Of a stretch of DNA of 64,000 nt, positions 1 through 8,381 are shown in pieces. A program made the position numbers and the translations under genes. The notes beneath the pieces were generated by a model. It ran no database searches. It saw nothing but the letters and a program-made list of their open reading frames with translations, and was not told the DNA's origin. Position 1 is the stretch's first letter. Every line of letters starts with the position of its first letter. Source of the stretch: Planctomycetaceae bacterium (GTDB lineage: Bacteria > Planctomycetota > Planctomycetia > Pirellulales > Pirellulaceae); contig JAIYDN010000076.1 of assembly GCA_027487485.1 (NCBI GenBank), forward strand, positions 1-64,000. The letters run 5' to 3'.

Positions 1-81
1 ACGAGGCAACGAGTCCCCGTTTTCGTAGTGGACGAGGCAACGAGTCCCTGTCTTGGTAGTGGACGAGGCAACGAGTCCCCG
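1..81. repeat. 31-bp tandem repeat, about 2.6 copies, cut by the left edge
   Basis: A unit starting ACGAGGCAACGAGTCCC begins at 1, 32 and 63, a period of exactly 31 bp. About 21 bases are well conserved and the remaining ten vary between copies. The array probably continues left of the window. It is not a CRISPR: the variable part is too short and the copies are too few. It is probably an intergenic repeat; no function can be assigned. Confidence 0.85.
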
Positions 82-107
82 CCTTGCTAAAGCGTAAAGC
101 AAACGCG

Positions 108-158
108 GGATCTGTGGCCAGATCCACTACGAGATGATGTCGGATCTGTGGCCAGATC
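108..158. repeat. Pair of short palindromes (GATCTG-TGGC-CAGATC)
   Basis: The palindromic string GGATCTGTGGCCAGATC occurs at 108-124 and again at 142-158, about 34 bp apart. Each copy can form a hairpin with six-base arms GATCTG/CAGATC and a TGGC loop. They lie between the tandem array at the left edge and the first gene, whose promoter region they may border. No T-run follows, so they are not obvious terminators. Confidence 0.8.
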
Positions 159-263
159 AGCGTTTGGTTGTACTTGCAAAAAAATCTTCTCGCGAATTTT
201 TTGATACCCCGATACAATCAAATGGTGGGGTATCAACATGGCTAATGAATAGGGACTGTTGGC

Positions 264-1796
264 ATGCGACGATTGAACGGACTTTTGATGTTCTGGGCTT
301 GTTTTGCGGCGTTGCTCATTCCTCCTTTTGTTTCAGCCCAAACAAATGATACCGGCTCCAATTCTGGGGCTTCACCTACTCCCGGTGGGGCAGCCATTGC
401 AAACTACGCCGACTTGATTCGATTGATCGAATCGACAGTGAACGTTGATGGGTGGCAATCCGCCGGAGGTAACTCCACTATGATGGAGTTTCGTAATGGC
501 GTGAAAATCAACGCAGATGGATTGATCGAACGATTTGAAGCAAGCAAGATCATTTCAACAGAAGTTCATTCCCCGACTATCGGGCAGACCCCAGCTTTGG
601 TGTCGCTGGAGAGTCTTGGGGATTGGCAGAAGCCAACTTCACTCCGTTGGGTTTCCTTAAGCGAACTTGATCGGCAACTCACAGAACGAAAGCAAGATCG
701 TGCCTCGGCAGCGATGGAGATGCTAGGAGGCTTGTACCGAATTGATTACGTAGCCTACGACTCTGTTTCTAAAGGTTGGTTCTTGGGTGGACCATCGGGT
801 TCGCTGGTTCTTACAAAGTCTGGAGATATTCTAAATTCTGAAACAAATCTTCCTCCTGTTTTGCTTGAAGATCTGTTGACCCTAGCCCCACATATTCTTG
901 GAGGCAAAGGGGAGTTTGGCTGTTCCATCGATCCAGATCCTAAAAGGCTAGTGGAATCAAACCGACTTGTTAGTACGTCCGCTGCCATGAAGTCACTCGC
1001 CCGTAATCCTGATCGATGGGTAGAGGGCTGGAGAAAGTCGCTTGGCCATCAAAACGCAAAAGTTGTTGGAATCCCCCAAGACTCGCCAACGGGCTACGCA
1101 CTTCTCATCGCAGACGCTCATATGAAACGTTTGGCATTCGATCTGGAGTTTCGACCTTTGGGACTCAAGTCTTATTGGCAGGAGGTAGAAACGTTTGGTC
1201 AGTCACGCAGTGAAATGGGGCTTGTGCGTTGGTGGTTTTCGCTGTCCGATCATAAAATCCCGATGGACCCTGAACGTTCTATCTACCATCTTGCTTCTTC
1301 CAATGTGCAAGTTGAAAGCGAGGCGCAAATGCTGAACGAACAGGGCAAGCAAGTCGTTTCGCCAAATTCGGATCCCGCCGCAGACGCATACGCTCGCAGC
1401 TTCACGCGCAACTTTGCGAAACTACAAAGGGAGCATCCTTGTTTTGGGAGACTGCGTCACATTTTTGATCTCTCTGTTGCTCTTGAAATCGTAAAGTTAG
1501 AAATGGAGCAAGGTAAGGGCTTGCCACTGACTTTTTTAGCTGATGACTCGTTCCAGCCTCATATGACGACCGCTCCGAAAGCGATCGACTCCATCGCCTC
1601 GACTCATGCCATGCCCAATGGGACTATTACGGCTGTGATTAGCGGCGGTGTATCCATTCACCTGAAACAACTTCGCTCACGTGTCAAACTGGATCGCCAG
1701 TCGCTTCGATCCGTTTCCTTCGAAGAATCCCATAACAGCGTGGACACCACGCTTAGCAATAGTGGTACTGGTTTGGAAGTACCTTTCTGGCGATAG
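264..1796 (+). CDS. Secreted hypothetical protein, possibly DUF1598 family
   Basis: A 510-residue protein opens with a clear Sec signal peptide: an Arg pair, a hydrophobic core around residues 7-20, and an Ala cleavage region near residue 25. The rest is soluble and hydrophilic with no membrane segment, so an exported protein is likely. The C-terminal half (about residues 320-420), with its WWFSLSDH and HIFDLSVALEIVK stretches, recalls planctomycete secreted proteins grouped as DUF1598; this is recollection and was not searched. The gene stands alone, with repeats on both sides and no partner on its strand. No strong Shine-Dalgarno is visible before the ATG; the signal peptide decides the start. 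Biochemical role unknown. Confidence 0.85.
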   Translation: MRRLNGLLMFWACFAALLIPPFVSAQTNDTGSNSGASPTPGGAAIANYADLIRLIESTVNVDGWQSAGGNSTMMEFRNGVKINADGLIERFEASKIISTEVHSPTIGQTPALVSLESLGDWQKPTSLRWVSLSELDRQLTERKQDRASAAMEMLGGLYRIDYVAYDSVSKGWFLGGPSGSLVLTKSGDILNSETNLPPVLLEDLLTLAPHILGGKGEFGCSIDPDPKRLVESNRLVSTSAAMKSLARNPDRWVEGWRKSLGHQNAKVVGIPQDSPTGYALLIADAHMKRLAFDLEFRPLGLKSYWQEVETFGQSRSEMGLVRWWFSLSDHKIPMDPERSIYHLASSNVQVESEAQMLNEQGKQVVSPNSDPAADAYARSFTRNFAKLQREHPCFGRLRHIFDLSVALEIVKLEMEQGKGLPLTFLADDSFQPHMTTAPKAIDSIASTHAMPNGTITAVISGGVSIHLKQLRSRVKLDRQSLRSVSFEESHNSVDTTLSNSGTGLEVPFWR

Positions 1797-1834
1797 CGGT
1801 TAGGCCGTAGTTGCTAAACCAACAGTCCGCGTTC

Positions 1835-1949
1835 CGCTTTCGTCGAGCTCGTCTCGGCGGGGCGCACAACTGACCGCTACCATGCCCACCACTGGCCATG
1901 TCTCGCTTCCGTCGAGTCTATCTCGGCGGAGCGCACAACTGAAGGCTAC
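1835..1949. repeat. Imperfect direct repeat, 46-bp unit, 69-bp period
   Basis: Copies at 1835-1880 and 1904-1949 share CGTCGAG, CTCGGCGG, GCGCACAACTGA and the final GGCTAC/CCGCTAC block, separated by 23 unrelated bases. Corresponding blocks sit exactly 69 bp apart. It follows the 264-1796 gene directly and has no T-run, so it is a dispersed-type repeat and not an obvious terminator. Confidence 0.75.
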
Positions 1950-2573
1950 AACAGGCACCAACGTTGGCTCCGACCGGGACAAGCCCGATGGAGGCCCAAA
2001 AGACTGTGAGAATTCAAATGGGGCGTTGAGCGTAGCTTCCAGTTGTTGCTTCCGATTGGGGTGAACCCAACGGAAAGCTTCGGTAAGCGGTGCAGCTCCA
2101 TGTTAATCATCATAAATTGGCCTGACTCCTTTGCTAACCTTTGCAAGTCGATGACGCATCAAAAGTAGCCGGAGTCGCCAGACTTCGGGCTGAATTCTGG
2201 TTAGCATTCCAGTGAAACGGGAATGCCCGCATGCGTACCATTGAGAGCCCAGCGGGCGACACATCGGTCAGTCAATCGTGAATTCCCGGTGTCGCACTCC
2301 GGGCTAAGCAACTCGTTCCACCCGAGTCCGGTGGCTCACGCCACCGGCAGGAAGATGCCGCCCTCCGGGCTATCGTGGCGAGTCGCGTATCTAACCTCTT
2401 GCGACGTGTCGGGACAAGCCCGATCGTCGCTGCGGCGAGCACTCAGGCAACGCCCGCGTGAGCAATACGGAGCTGAGCCTCGAGCCCAAGCTTCGCAACA
2501 GGTTTGGCGTGCTACCTCCACCAAGCCCCAAAAAGCACCCGCGTTCAAGGGCCTCGTGCCCGACGAACGAAAC

Positions 2574-2680
2574 AGGTTTGGTGCGCTAACACGCATCCCC
2601 CTTCAAGACCGCGTTCGTGGGCCTCTGGCCCACGAACGCGGTCTTGGTTTGGTCGATCAGGCGATTAGCGCACCAAACCT
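2574..2680. repeat. Nested perfect inverted repeats
   Basis: Two perfect palindromes are nested. The inner hairpin has 20-bp arms at 2604-2623 and 2627-2646 with a TCT loop. The outer pair is AGGTTTGGTGCGCTAA at 2574-2589 and its exact reverse complement at 2665-2680. Shortly after comes a third imperfect palindrome built on CGGGACAAGCCCGA (2684-2712). The inner hairpin would be very stable as RNA or as a cruciform. No gene lies inside and no transposase is nearby. It could be a tiny non-autonomous element or a recombination hairpin; function unknown. Confidence 0.85.
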
Positions 2681-3008
2681 ATTGCGACATTTCGGGACAA
2701 GCCCGAATGTCGATGGTTAGCATTCCGATAAAACGAGACTGCCGAACCCATCTGGTGAAAGGTCTTACTCGAGGCCACGAAAACAGAGTTTATGGACTCG
2801 ATCGAAGCAAGGTGCGATGGATAATAGTCGCGAGTTCGAGTGAATTCGCGATAGCACAGACGCTCTCTGAGGTAGCGTCGAATGGAAAAGTGCTCATGAC
2901 GGCTATAGGAGAGACATTGAGTTTTCCATTTTCAGACCCATTTCGCCTTCGATGGGGCAATTCGCTTTGTGCGGGGCTTGCCGTAACTGCGATAGCGCTT
3001 GTTACGGC

Positions 3009-3989
3009 CTACTTCGTAGTGATACGGTTTCCTATGCCCAGGAAGTAGTAGATCGCCCCAATTAATGCTACACCCAGCAACAACCCTCGGAATACGCTGG
3101 CCATGATCAGTCCGGAATAGTCCGTTGGCAAGTTTGGCCATTCCTGAAACAAGCTTTGTATTGCCATCTCTTGAACTCCTACCCCTCCTGGTGTTATCGG
3201 CAATGTTGCAGCCGCCATCGCTGGAGGAATCGTCATGAAATGTTGGCCAACTGTTGGACAATCCGAATACAACGAATTCGAAACCAAGACACACCCTAGC
3301 GTTAGACATACGTGCACCAAGATGCTTGAAACAAGTAACTGAGTTACCAAGGTCGGTCGCCCTTGAAAAATCATGCAGGACCGAGCGATGCGATACAGGA
3401 CTTTCCCTAGCAATGGGATTTTAGCCAACCAATTCAATGGAAAACGATGACCAAAAATCACAATCGCTACCAAGCCCCCAACCCCAATGGCACTTAGCAA
3501 CAATGCTCCGGCCCAGATCCAAGTCATTCGCGCGGACAAGGTCGATGCAAAGGACAGGCTAATTCCTGCGACAAGCACCAAACCCAATAACCCAACAGCC
3601 CGATCCACCAGTACCGACGCGACAATCTCGGCCCTTTTGGCTTCCGCTTTTCTAGCCGCTTCGATGGCTTTGAAAACGTCGCCACCGACGGAGCCAACAC
3701 TGATGGAGTTGAGAAGCGTTCCCAAGAACCCCAATTGAACTGCTTTGGCAAGACCGAACGGTACCCCTAACGCATTGACCAAAACATGCCATCGCCAGTA
3801 GCTGATCAAGTGTGCCAAAAGAACCATCAGAAAGGCAGCGACTAGCAGCCACCAATTTTTTTCTTGAGATACCAGGGCGTCCCAGTCTTTCGCTGGGAAT
3901 GTCACAATCAGCCAACGAACGATCAAAACCAAAATCGCAAGCTTCGCAAATGCGATGAGTCGGGCGGTTAGTTTGTTTTGGGGCGTCAT
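3009..3989 (-). CDS. Lysylphosphatidylglycerol-synthase-TM / flippase-like integral membrane protein
   Basis: About 326 residues, mostly hydrophobic, with roughly eight membrane helices. The layout, with GSVGGDVFKA after the third helix, DRAVGLLGL in the middle and PITPGGVGVQE late, matches the UPF0104/LPG_synthase_TM family (AglD-like), which is linked to lipid or lipid-linked sugar translocation. I place the start at the ATG at 3989, not the GTG-type start at 4034, because 4008-4039 forms the terminator hairpin of the upstream gene metK. Substrate is not predictable. It is the only gene on its transcript if that terminator works. Confidence 0.85.
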   Translation of the reverse strand: MTPQNKLTARLIAFAKLAILVLIVRWLIVTFPAKDWDALVSQEKNWWLLVAAFLMVLLAHLISYWRWHVLVNALGVPFGLAKAVQLGFLGTLLNSISVGSVGGDVFKAIEAARKAEAKRAEIVASVLVDRAVGLLGLVLVAGISLSFASTLSARMTWIWAGALLLSAIGVGGLVAIVIFGHRFPLNWLAKIPLLGKVLYRIARSCMIFQGRPTLVTQLLVSSILVHVCLTLGCVLVSNSLYSDCPTVGQHFMTIPPAMAAATLPITPGGVGVQEMAIQSLFQEWPNLPTDYSGLIMASVFRGLLLGVALIGAIYYFLGIGNRITTK

Positions 3990-4000
3990 GGCATTCACAA

Positions 4001-4040
4001 AGAAAAACCTCGGTGATCGAACATGTCGAACCACCGAGGC
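4001..4040 (-). terminator. Intrinsic terminator of metK
   Basis: Read on the minus strand, CCTCGGTG (4039-4032) pairs perfectly with CACCGAGG (4015-4008). Inside, a second short stem TCGA/TCGA can form, and TTTTTCTTT follows immediately. It lies about 65 bp after the metK stop and just before the next minus-strand gene. It is a good rho-independent terminator and an argument for the shorter start of the downstream membrane protein. Confidence 0.8.
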
Positions 4041-4103
4041 AAAGTTGTTTTTGTCGCTGATTCCGCTGCCGAAGCTTAGGAGTCATCCGAACGAGATCGC
4101 AAA

Positions 4104-5270
4104 CTAGGCATGAACCGCTGCTGCTAACTTGGCAGCGTTGGAGGTGTCTTCCCAAGTGAAGTCCGCATCGTTTCGACCGAAGTGTCCGCCAGCAGCAGTC
4201 TTTCGATAGATTGGACGTCGTAGCTTCAGGTACTCGATGATGCCGCGAGGAGTCAGATCGTAGAACCTCTGTACAGCTTCGCAAATTTTTTCATCGCTTA
4301 CCTTTCCAGAGTCCTGAGTGTCAACGCGAACGCTCACTGGCTTGCTGACTCCGATAGCGTATGCAAGTTGGATTTCGCATCGGTCAGCTAGTCCAGCTGC
4401 AACAATGTTCTTGGCCACGTGGCGAGCCATGTAGGCAGCGCTTCGGTCCACTTTGGTTGGATCCTTGCCGCTGAATGCACCACCACCATGCCGTCCCCAT
4501 CCGCCGTAGGTGTCGACGATGATCTTTCGACCGGTCAAACCGCTGTCTCCATGAGGGCCGCCAACCACGAAGTTACCGGTTGGATTGATGTGGTAAGTAA
4601 TGTCGTCCTTGATCATCGCCGGTGGCAAGCATGGCTTGATGATCTTTTCGATGACAAACTCGCGAATTTCCTTTTGGGTGACCGAAGGAGCATGCTGAGT
4701 CGACACAACGACGTTGTTGATTCCGATCGGGGTAAATCCATCGTAAGCAACGGAAACTTGACTCTTGGAATCTGGTCGCAACCAGTCGACTTCCTTGTTG
4801 AATCGAGCCTCGGTGAGACGATTGGTAATGCGGTGCGCCAAAGCGATTGGCAACGGCATCAATTCTGTCGTGTCATTGCAGGCGTAGCCGAACATCAACC
4901 CCTGGTCACCAGCGCCGGTGTCTTTGCTGTCGGTCGAGCTATCCACACCCATCGCGATATCAGGGCTTTGGCGGTCCAAAGCAACCATGACATTGCAAGT
5001 GCGTCCCGAAATGCCCGCTTCGTCGTCGTCGTATCCGACGTCGAGAATGGCCTGACGGACAATGTCCGAGTAATTAACAATCGCCTTGGTAGTGATTTCG
5101 CCCACGATCATGGCTAGGCCCGTCGTTACGACGGTTTCACATGCCACGCGACTCATGGGGTCTTGCGCCAGAAGTGCATCAAGCACGCTGTCGGAGATCT
5201 GGTCAGCCAGTTTATCTGGGTGACCCATGGATACTGATTCACTAGTAAATAGATATTTGCCCGAAGCCAC
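4104..5270 (-). CDS. metK: S-adenosylmethionine synthase
   Basis: Makes S-adenosylmethionine from methionine and ATP in the cytoplasm. About 388 residues, the usual family length. Visible signatures: FTSES then GHPDK near residues 8-20, [12 protein letters not shown] in the middle, the [19 protein letters not shown] loop, and a C-terminal GHFGR. I chose the GTG at 5270 because GGGAGG lies eight bases upstream and the protein then starts like other MetK proteins; a frame-extending ATG at 5333 would add residues unlike the family. The residue before GHPDK is Met where most bacteria have Glu (SVSEGHPDK); active-site His and Asp are kept. A terminator follows at 4001-4040. Confidence 0.97.
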   Translation of the reverse strand: MASGKYLFTSESVSMGHPDKLADQISDSVLDALLAQDPMSRVACETVVTTGLAMIVGEITTKAIVNYSDIVRQAILDVGYDDDEAGISGRTCNVMVALDRQSPDIAMGVDSSTDSKDTGAGDQGLMFGYACNDTTELMPLPIALAHRITNRLTEARFNKEVDWLRPDSKSQVSVAYDGFTPIGINNVVVSTQHAPSVTQKEIREFVIEKIIKPCLPPAMIKDDITYHINPTGNFVVGGPHGDSGLTGRKIIVDTYGGWGRHGGGAFSGKDPTKVDRSAAYMARHVAKNIVAAGLADRCEIQLAYAIGVSKPVSVRVDTQDSGKVSDEKICEAVQRFYDLTPRGIIEYLKLRRPIYRKTAAGGHFGRNDADFTWEDTSNAAKLAAAVHA

Positions 5271-5301
5271 CGAACGAACCTCCCTCGAAGGGATATCGAG
5301 A

Positions 5302-5330
5302 ATAGAGTAAACACACAAACAAACGGTCAA
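5302..5330 (-). promoter_or_regulatory. Possible metK promoter
   Basis: On the minus strand TTGACC (5330-5325) is followed after 17 bases by CTCTAT (5307-5302), a fair sigma-70 match about 32 bases before the chosen GTG start. An alternative -10 reading is TACTCT with a 15-base spacer. No SAM-riboswitch-like structure was recognised between here and 5598. Pattern match only. Confidence 0.35.
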
Positions 5331-5601
5331 CAACCCGCATAGTGTAACGATGCTTCGAGAATGTAAAAGGCGGAACGATCAGCAAATCATCCCTCAAAGT
5401 CCGCAAATCAGGCAAAACTTCGCGAATCCATAGATTTCATCGTGAGATTTCGTTCAGATTCTAGGCCTCGATGATTTGCCTAGTGTATTTTTCCGCAGGC
5501 CGATTGAAAAGCTTACCCGCTTTTGTAGACACCCCCGGGGATACGGCTCGCTGAATGTGCCTGCAATTCATTGGTGCGAATTACCAAAAGGTTTTTGATT
5601 G

Positions 5602-6309
5602 ATGTCTTCTTCAACCCCGTCGACCTCGGAACCTCAATTTGCATGTTCGGATGCATGGCGACAATGGTGGAAAACACCTGCCTTGAGATCCATGGTGTTG
5701 GATTCGGTCGAACGCGTCGCAATCCTGATTTTGTTCGGCAGCTTCCTTCAAGCGCTGATCGGATCGATGGCTGAATCATTTCGAACAGGTCAATCCGTCG
5801 TCATTGGCGACATGATGCTCTTGATTACCGAGACCATGATGGTGGTGCTGGTCCTATTTAGGAGAGGGGCAAAGAATCTATCCCTCCGTCCAACCGATTG
5901 GGCTTTGGCTTTTTCCGCGACATGCCTTTCGCTTTTGGCCCGTCCTTGCCCAGGCAGTCCTCATGCTTGGGACGGAATTGCGGTTGCCTTAACGATTGCA
6001 GGTCTTTCAACTCAGCTTTACTCTAAAATGACTCTTGGTCGTCGGTTCGGACTGGTAGCCGCGAATCGCGGGATATGCAGCAGCGGACCCTATCGGCTTG
6101 TGAGACATCCCATCTACATGGGGTATGTTATGCTGCACTTAGGCTTCTTTCTGCTCAACCCAAGCATATGGAATTTCAGCGTTTTCGCGGTCTTGTATGC
6201 GATCAAGATTCCGAGGATTCTGGCGGAAGAGCGACTGCTCAGCCAGGACCAAGACTATCGAAACTATATGACGAAAGTCCGGTCACGTTTGATCCCGGGC
6301 GTGTTCTAG
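5602..6309 (+). CDS. Isoprenylcysteine-carboxyl-methyltransferase-like membrane protein
   Basis: About 235 residues with several membrane helices. The C-terminal part carries the signature of the ICMT/PEMT-like methyltransferase fold: GPYRLVRHPIYMGY, then a helix, then an EERLL...YRNYMTKVRSRLIPG tail. Such proteins bind SAM at the membrane and methylate small molecules or lipids; most bacterial members are uncharacterised. The start is the ATG at 5602, directly after an in-frame TTG. The stop shares the palindrome CTAG (6306-6309) with the convergent fhcD stop. It is divergent from metK, and a link through SAM use would be speculation. Confidence 0.85.
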   Translation: MSSSTPSTSEPQFACSDAWRQWWKTPALRSMVLDSVERVAILILFGSFLQALIGSMAESFRTGQSVVIGDMMLLITETMMVVLVLFRRGAKNLSLRPTDWALAFSATCLSLLARPCPGSPHAWDGIAVALTIAGLSTQLYSKMTLGRRFGLVAANRGICSSGPYRLVRHPIYMGYVMLHLGFFLLNPSIWNFSVFAVLYAIKIPRILAEERLLSQDQDYRNYMTKVRSRLIPGVF

Positions 6310-7205
6310 GCCGTCATCAGTTGGCGAAGATGATAATGATGCTTGCCTAGCTTCCCACCATAATTCCCGCCGGTGATTTTGAGAACACCGCAGGATGGTC
6401 CAACTTCGCAAGCTGCTTCGATCCCGATTCGCATCGCTTGCCCCACAATTTCCGGAGTGAGCCCATCGATCACGAGTTCCAAAGCCGCACTGGTTTGGTC
6501 GAGAACATACGACTTCGTTTGTTCCCGCAAGGTGGGGCAAAAGGCATCGTTGGTGGAAGCCCCAAGCATCTTGTACTTGGACCCGACCTTGGAACCACTG
6601 CGAGCCACCCCGCCAGGAAAAGGCGTAATGCATCCAAGCAATTTCTTGATCGCAAAGACAGCAGAGTCGCAAGCGTGTAATGCGCCGTGGATCGTTTTGG
6701 CTAGAACCAAAAAATTGCCGCCGCCAACCGCCGATTGTCGGCAAACGGTATCCTGGCAAACAAATTCACCGTCCATCACCGGAATTCGCCAATACCGCTC
6801 TTTCCCGATGCGTTTCGATATCTGATGACCGTCGCCAAAATAGCGCAATCGTGAGCCCATAGCGATCCGTTTTTCGCTCTGCAAGCCTGCAAATACCGAA
6901 GTGCTGGGGCAGGTGAGCACACATTGCCCCACACGTCGCACCAGTTGCTTTTCCAGTTCCGAGCCGGAGACACTGAACATCAAAATAGCGACTCCGGGCC
7001 GACCGTCCGGCGTTTCATCACCATCTAGAAATCGCTCGATTCCCGCTTCGACTCCGCATCCGATCACACTGGTTGCAAAGCCTGTCATTGCTTCCGCAGC
7101 ACGACGAGCCCATGCGGGTTCCGCCGCCGTGATGATGATCCGGGTTGCGGTCATATCAAACGCTTCGGCAAACGTGTCTTCGATTTCAATTCCATTGATT
7201 TGCAT
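6306..7205 (-). CDS. fhcD: Formylmethanofuran:tetrahydromethanopterin formyltransferase
   Basis: Transfers a formyl group between methanofuran and tetrahydromethanopterin, a step of the H4MPT-linked C1 pathway shared by methanogens, methylotrophs and planctomycetes. The 299 residues match the family length of about 297. Visible conserved stretches: INGIEIEDTFAEAF at the start, GFATSVIGCGVEAGIERF, ETPDGRPGVAI, GQCVLTCPSTSVF, ITPFPGGVARSGSK and the closing GNYGGKLGK. It is the last gene of a tight minus-strand group, nine bases after the M24 peptidase. Together with mfnB (29555-30580) it shows the organism carries this cofactor system. The other pathway genes are not in the window. Confidence 0.95.
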   Translation of the reverse strand: MQINGIEIEDTFAEAFDMTATRIIITAAEPAWARRAAEAMTGFATSVIGCGVEAGIERFLDGDETPDGRPGVAILMFSVSGSELEKQLVRRVGQCVLTCPSTSVFAGLQSEKRIAMGSRLRYFGDGHQISKRIGKERYWRIPVMDGEFVCQDTVCRQSAVGGGNFLVLAKTIHGALHACDSAVFAIKKLLGCITPFPGGVARSGSKVGSKYKMLGASTNDAFCPTLREQTKSYVLDQTSAALELVIDGLTPEIVGQAMRIGIEAACEVGPSCGVLKITGGNYGGKLGKHHYHLRQLMTA

Positions 7206-7214
7206 TGTGATGAC

Positions 7215-8366
7215 TTAGGACCAATCCAATCCTTCGTACAAAGAATTAAGATTTTCGCAGCCATCTTGAGTCACTACCACCATGTCTTCTAATCGAATCC
7301 CACCGATGGCTTTGCAGTATAAGCCGGGTTCGACGGTTACTACGTCACCGACAAGAAGCTCGGGGCCACCCAATGCAAGAAGAGGCGGTTCGTGAACTTC
7401 TAAACCCAAGCCATGCCCAGTTCCGTGAACCATAGACGTGTAAGAATCAGGGCTTCCTTCAGGCCCAAAGCCCATTTTGAAGCCGGACGATTCGATCGAC
7501 TTCGAAGTCGCTTCGTGGACGAACTGACCGGTAACACCCGCTCGGATCACAGCGATTGCATCCGCCTTGGCCTTTGCGACCGCCGAATGCATGGCAGCGA
7601 TCTCTTGAGAAATCTTCCCATGAACAACGGTGCGAGTGCAGTCGCCGTTATAAAGAGATTTCTTATCCCGCGGAAAGATATCCACAATGATGGTTTGTTC
7701 GGTTCTGAGCGGACCATGGCCGTGCTCATGACAATCCGATCCTTGAGGCCCACAAGCGACAATCGAGCCGGGGCTCGAAAAACCTCGTTCCAGCAGCCAT
7801 ACATCGATCATCGATTGCATTCGTTCGCTGGTCAGTGGAGCGCTTTCGGAAATCAGGACTCCGTCCGCTCCCGCCTTGGCTGAACCGATGGTGCGGCATG
7901 CAAGCGTCATGACTTCTTCGGTAATCTTCTGAGCGAAACGTATGGCCTCGATCTCTTGAGCATCCTTCTGCCGTCTTTCGATCAGCCCCCATTCGGTATC
8001 GCAGACCACTTGGATTCCGGCTCGGCTAAGCATCTCAGCGAAAATCAACGGCAAAGAGCGATCAGCAACAACCGTTTTGCAATCCAGTCGGCGAATAAGC
8101 TCAGCCGCGCTTTGAGCAGTGGCGGTTTCTCGATCGCCAGAAAGCCCGCCCACAGGCATGAACTCCGCAGGTGAAGCCACGCGAGTCGCATTCGCGGCCC
8201 GCCGAGCTCGGTCCATTTCAATATCTCGAAGAATGAGAGTCGATTCGACGCTTGTTCCCTGTTCTACCTCGATCCATGCGACAGGATCGCCGACCAAGAA
8301 ACGAATTTTACGATACAAACCTGCATTCAAAGCAGGGATACCTGCCATCATTCTTACAGTCTTCAT
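7215..8366 (-). CDS. M24 family metallopeptidase (Xaa-Pro aminopeptidase-like)
   Basis: About 383 residues in the two-domain pita-bread layout: an N-terminal creatinase-like domain (about residues 1-150) and a catalytic domain. Expected metal ligands are seen: Asp in VDIFPRD and in NGDCTRTV, His in GTGHGLGLEVHE, Glu in VEPGLY and Glu in IRLEDM. A cytoplasmic role in trimming Xaa-Pro peptides is the usual inference. It lies 15 bases after the upstream small gene and nine before fhcD, so the three are probably cotranscribed. Why a peptidase sits with a C1 gene is unclear. Confidence 0.92.
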   Translation of the reverse strand: MKTVRMMAGIPALNAGLYRKIRFLVGDPVAWIEVEQGTSVESTLILRDIEMDRARRAANATRVASPAEFMPVGGLSGDRETATAQSAAELIRRLDCKTVVADRSLPLIFAEMLSRAGIQVVCDTEWGLIERRQKDAQEIEAIRFAQKITEEVMTLACRTIGSAKAGADGVLISESAPLTSERMQSMIDVWLLERGFSSPGSIVACGPQGSDCHEHGHGPLRTEQTIIVDIFPRDKKSLYNGDCTRTVVHGKISQEIAAMHSAVAKAKADAIAVIRAGVTGQFVHEATSKSIESSGFKMGFGPEGSPDSYTSMVHGTGHGLGLEVHEPPLLALGGPELLVGDVVTVEPGLYCKAIGGIRLEDMVVVTQDGCENLNSLYEGLDWS

Positions 8367-8381
8367 GACTCTTGTTGTCCG

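Larger units (their letters stand above)
1797..3008. other. Gene-free, repeat-rich intergenic region (1.2 kb)
   Basis: No convincing gene lies here. Open frames exist on both strands, but they are made of repeated, low-complexity DNA and carry no recognisable domain. The stretch holds an imperfect direct repeat (1835-1949), three copies of CGGGACAAGCCCGA (1975-1988, 2410-2423, 2693-2706), two copies of TGGTTAGCATTCC (2198-2210, 2714-2726), nested inverted repeats (2574-2680) and a TCGCGA inverted pair (2828-2833 and 2846-2851). It looks like a landing zone for planctomycete intergenic repeats, or decayed DNA. Confidence 0.7.

Noticed and set aside
1-81. Tandem repeat as a CRISPR array
   Set aside because: Only about 10 variable bases separate the conserved parts, too short for spacers; no cas genes are present.
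2617-3048. Open frame of 143 codons on the plus strand with a hydrophobic C-terminus
   Set aside because: It starts inside the perfect hairpin repeat and ends antisense to the flippase-like gene, whose membrane helices explain the hydrophobic stretch. No domain or good ribosome site for the full frame.
4035-4103. Longer start of the flippase-like gene at 4034
   Set aside because: The 15 added codons overlap the metK terminator hairpin and the natural membrane start is at 3989.
5334-5598. SAM riboswitch before metK
   Set aside because: No recognisable SAM-I core or long stem could be found in the upstream region on the minus strand.
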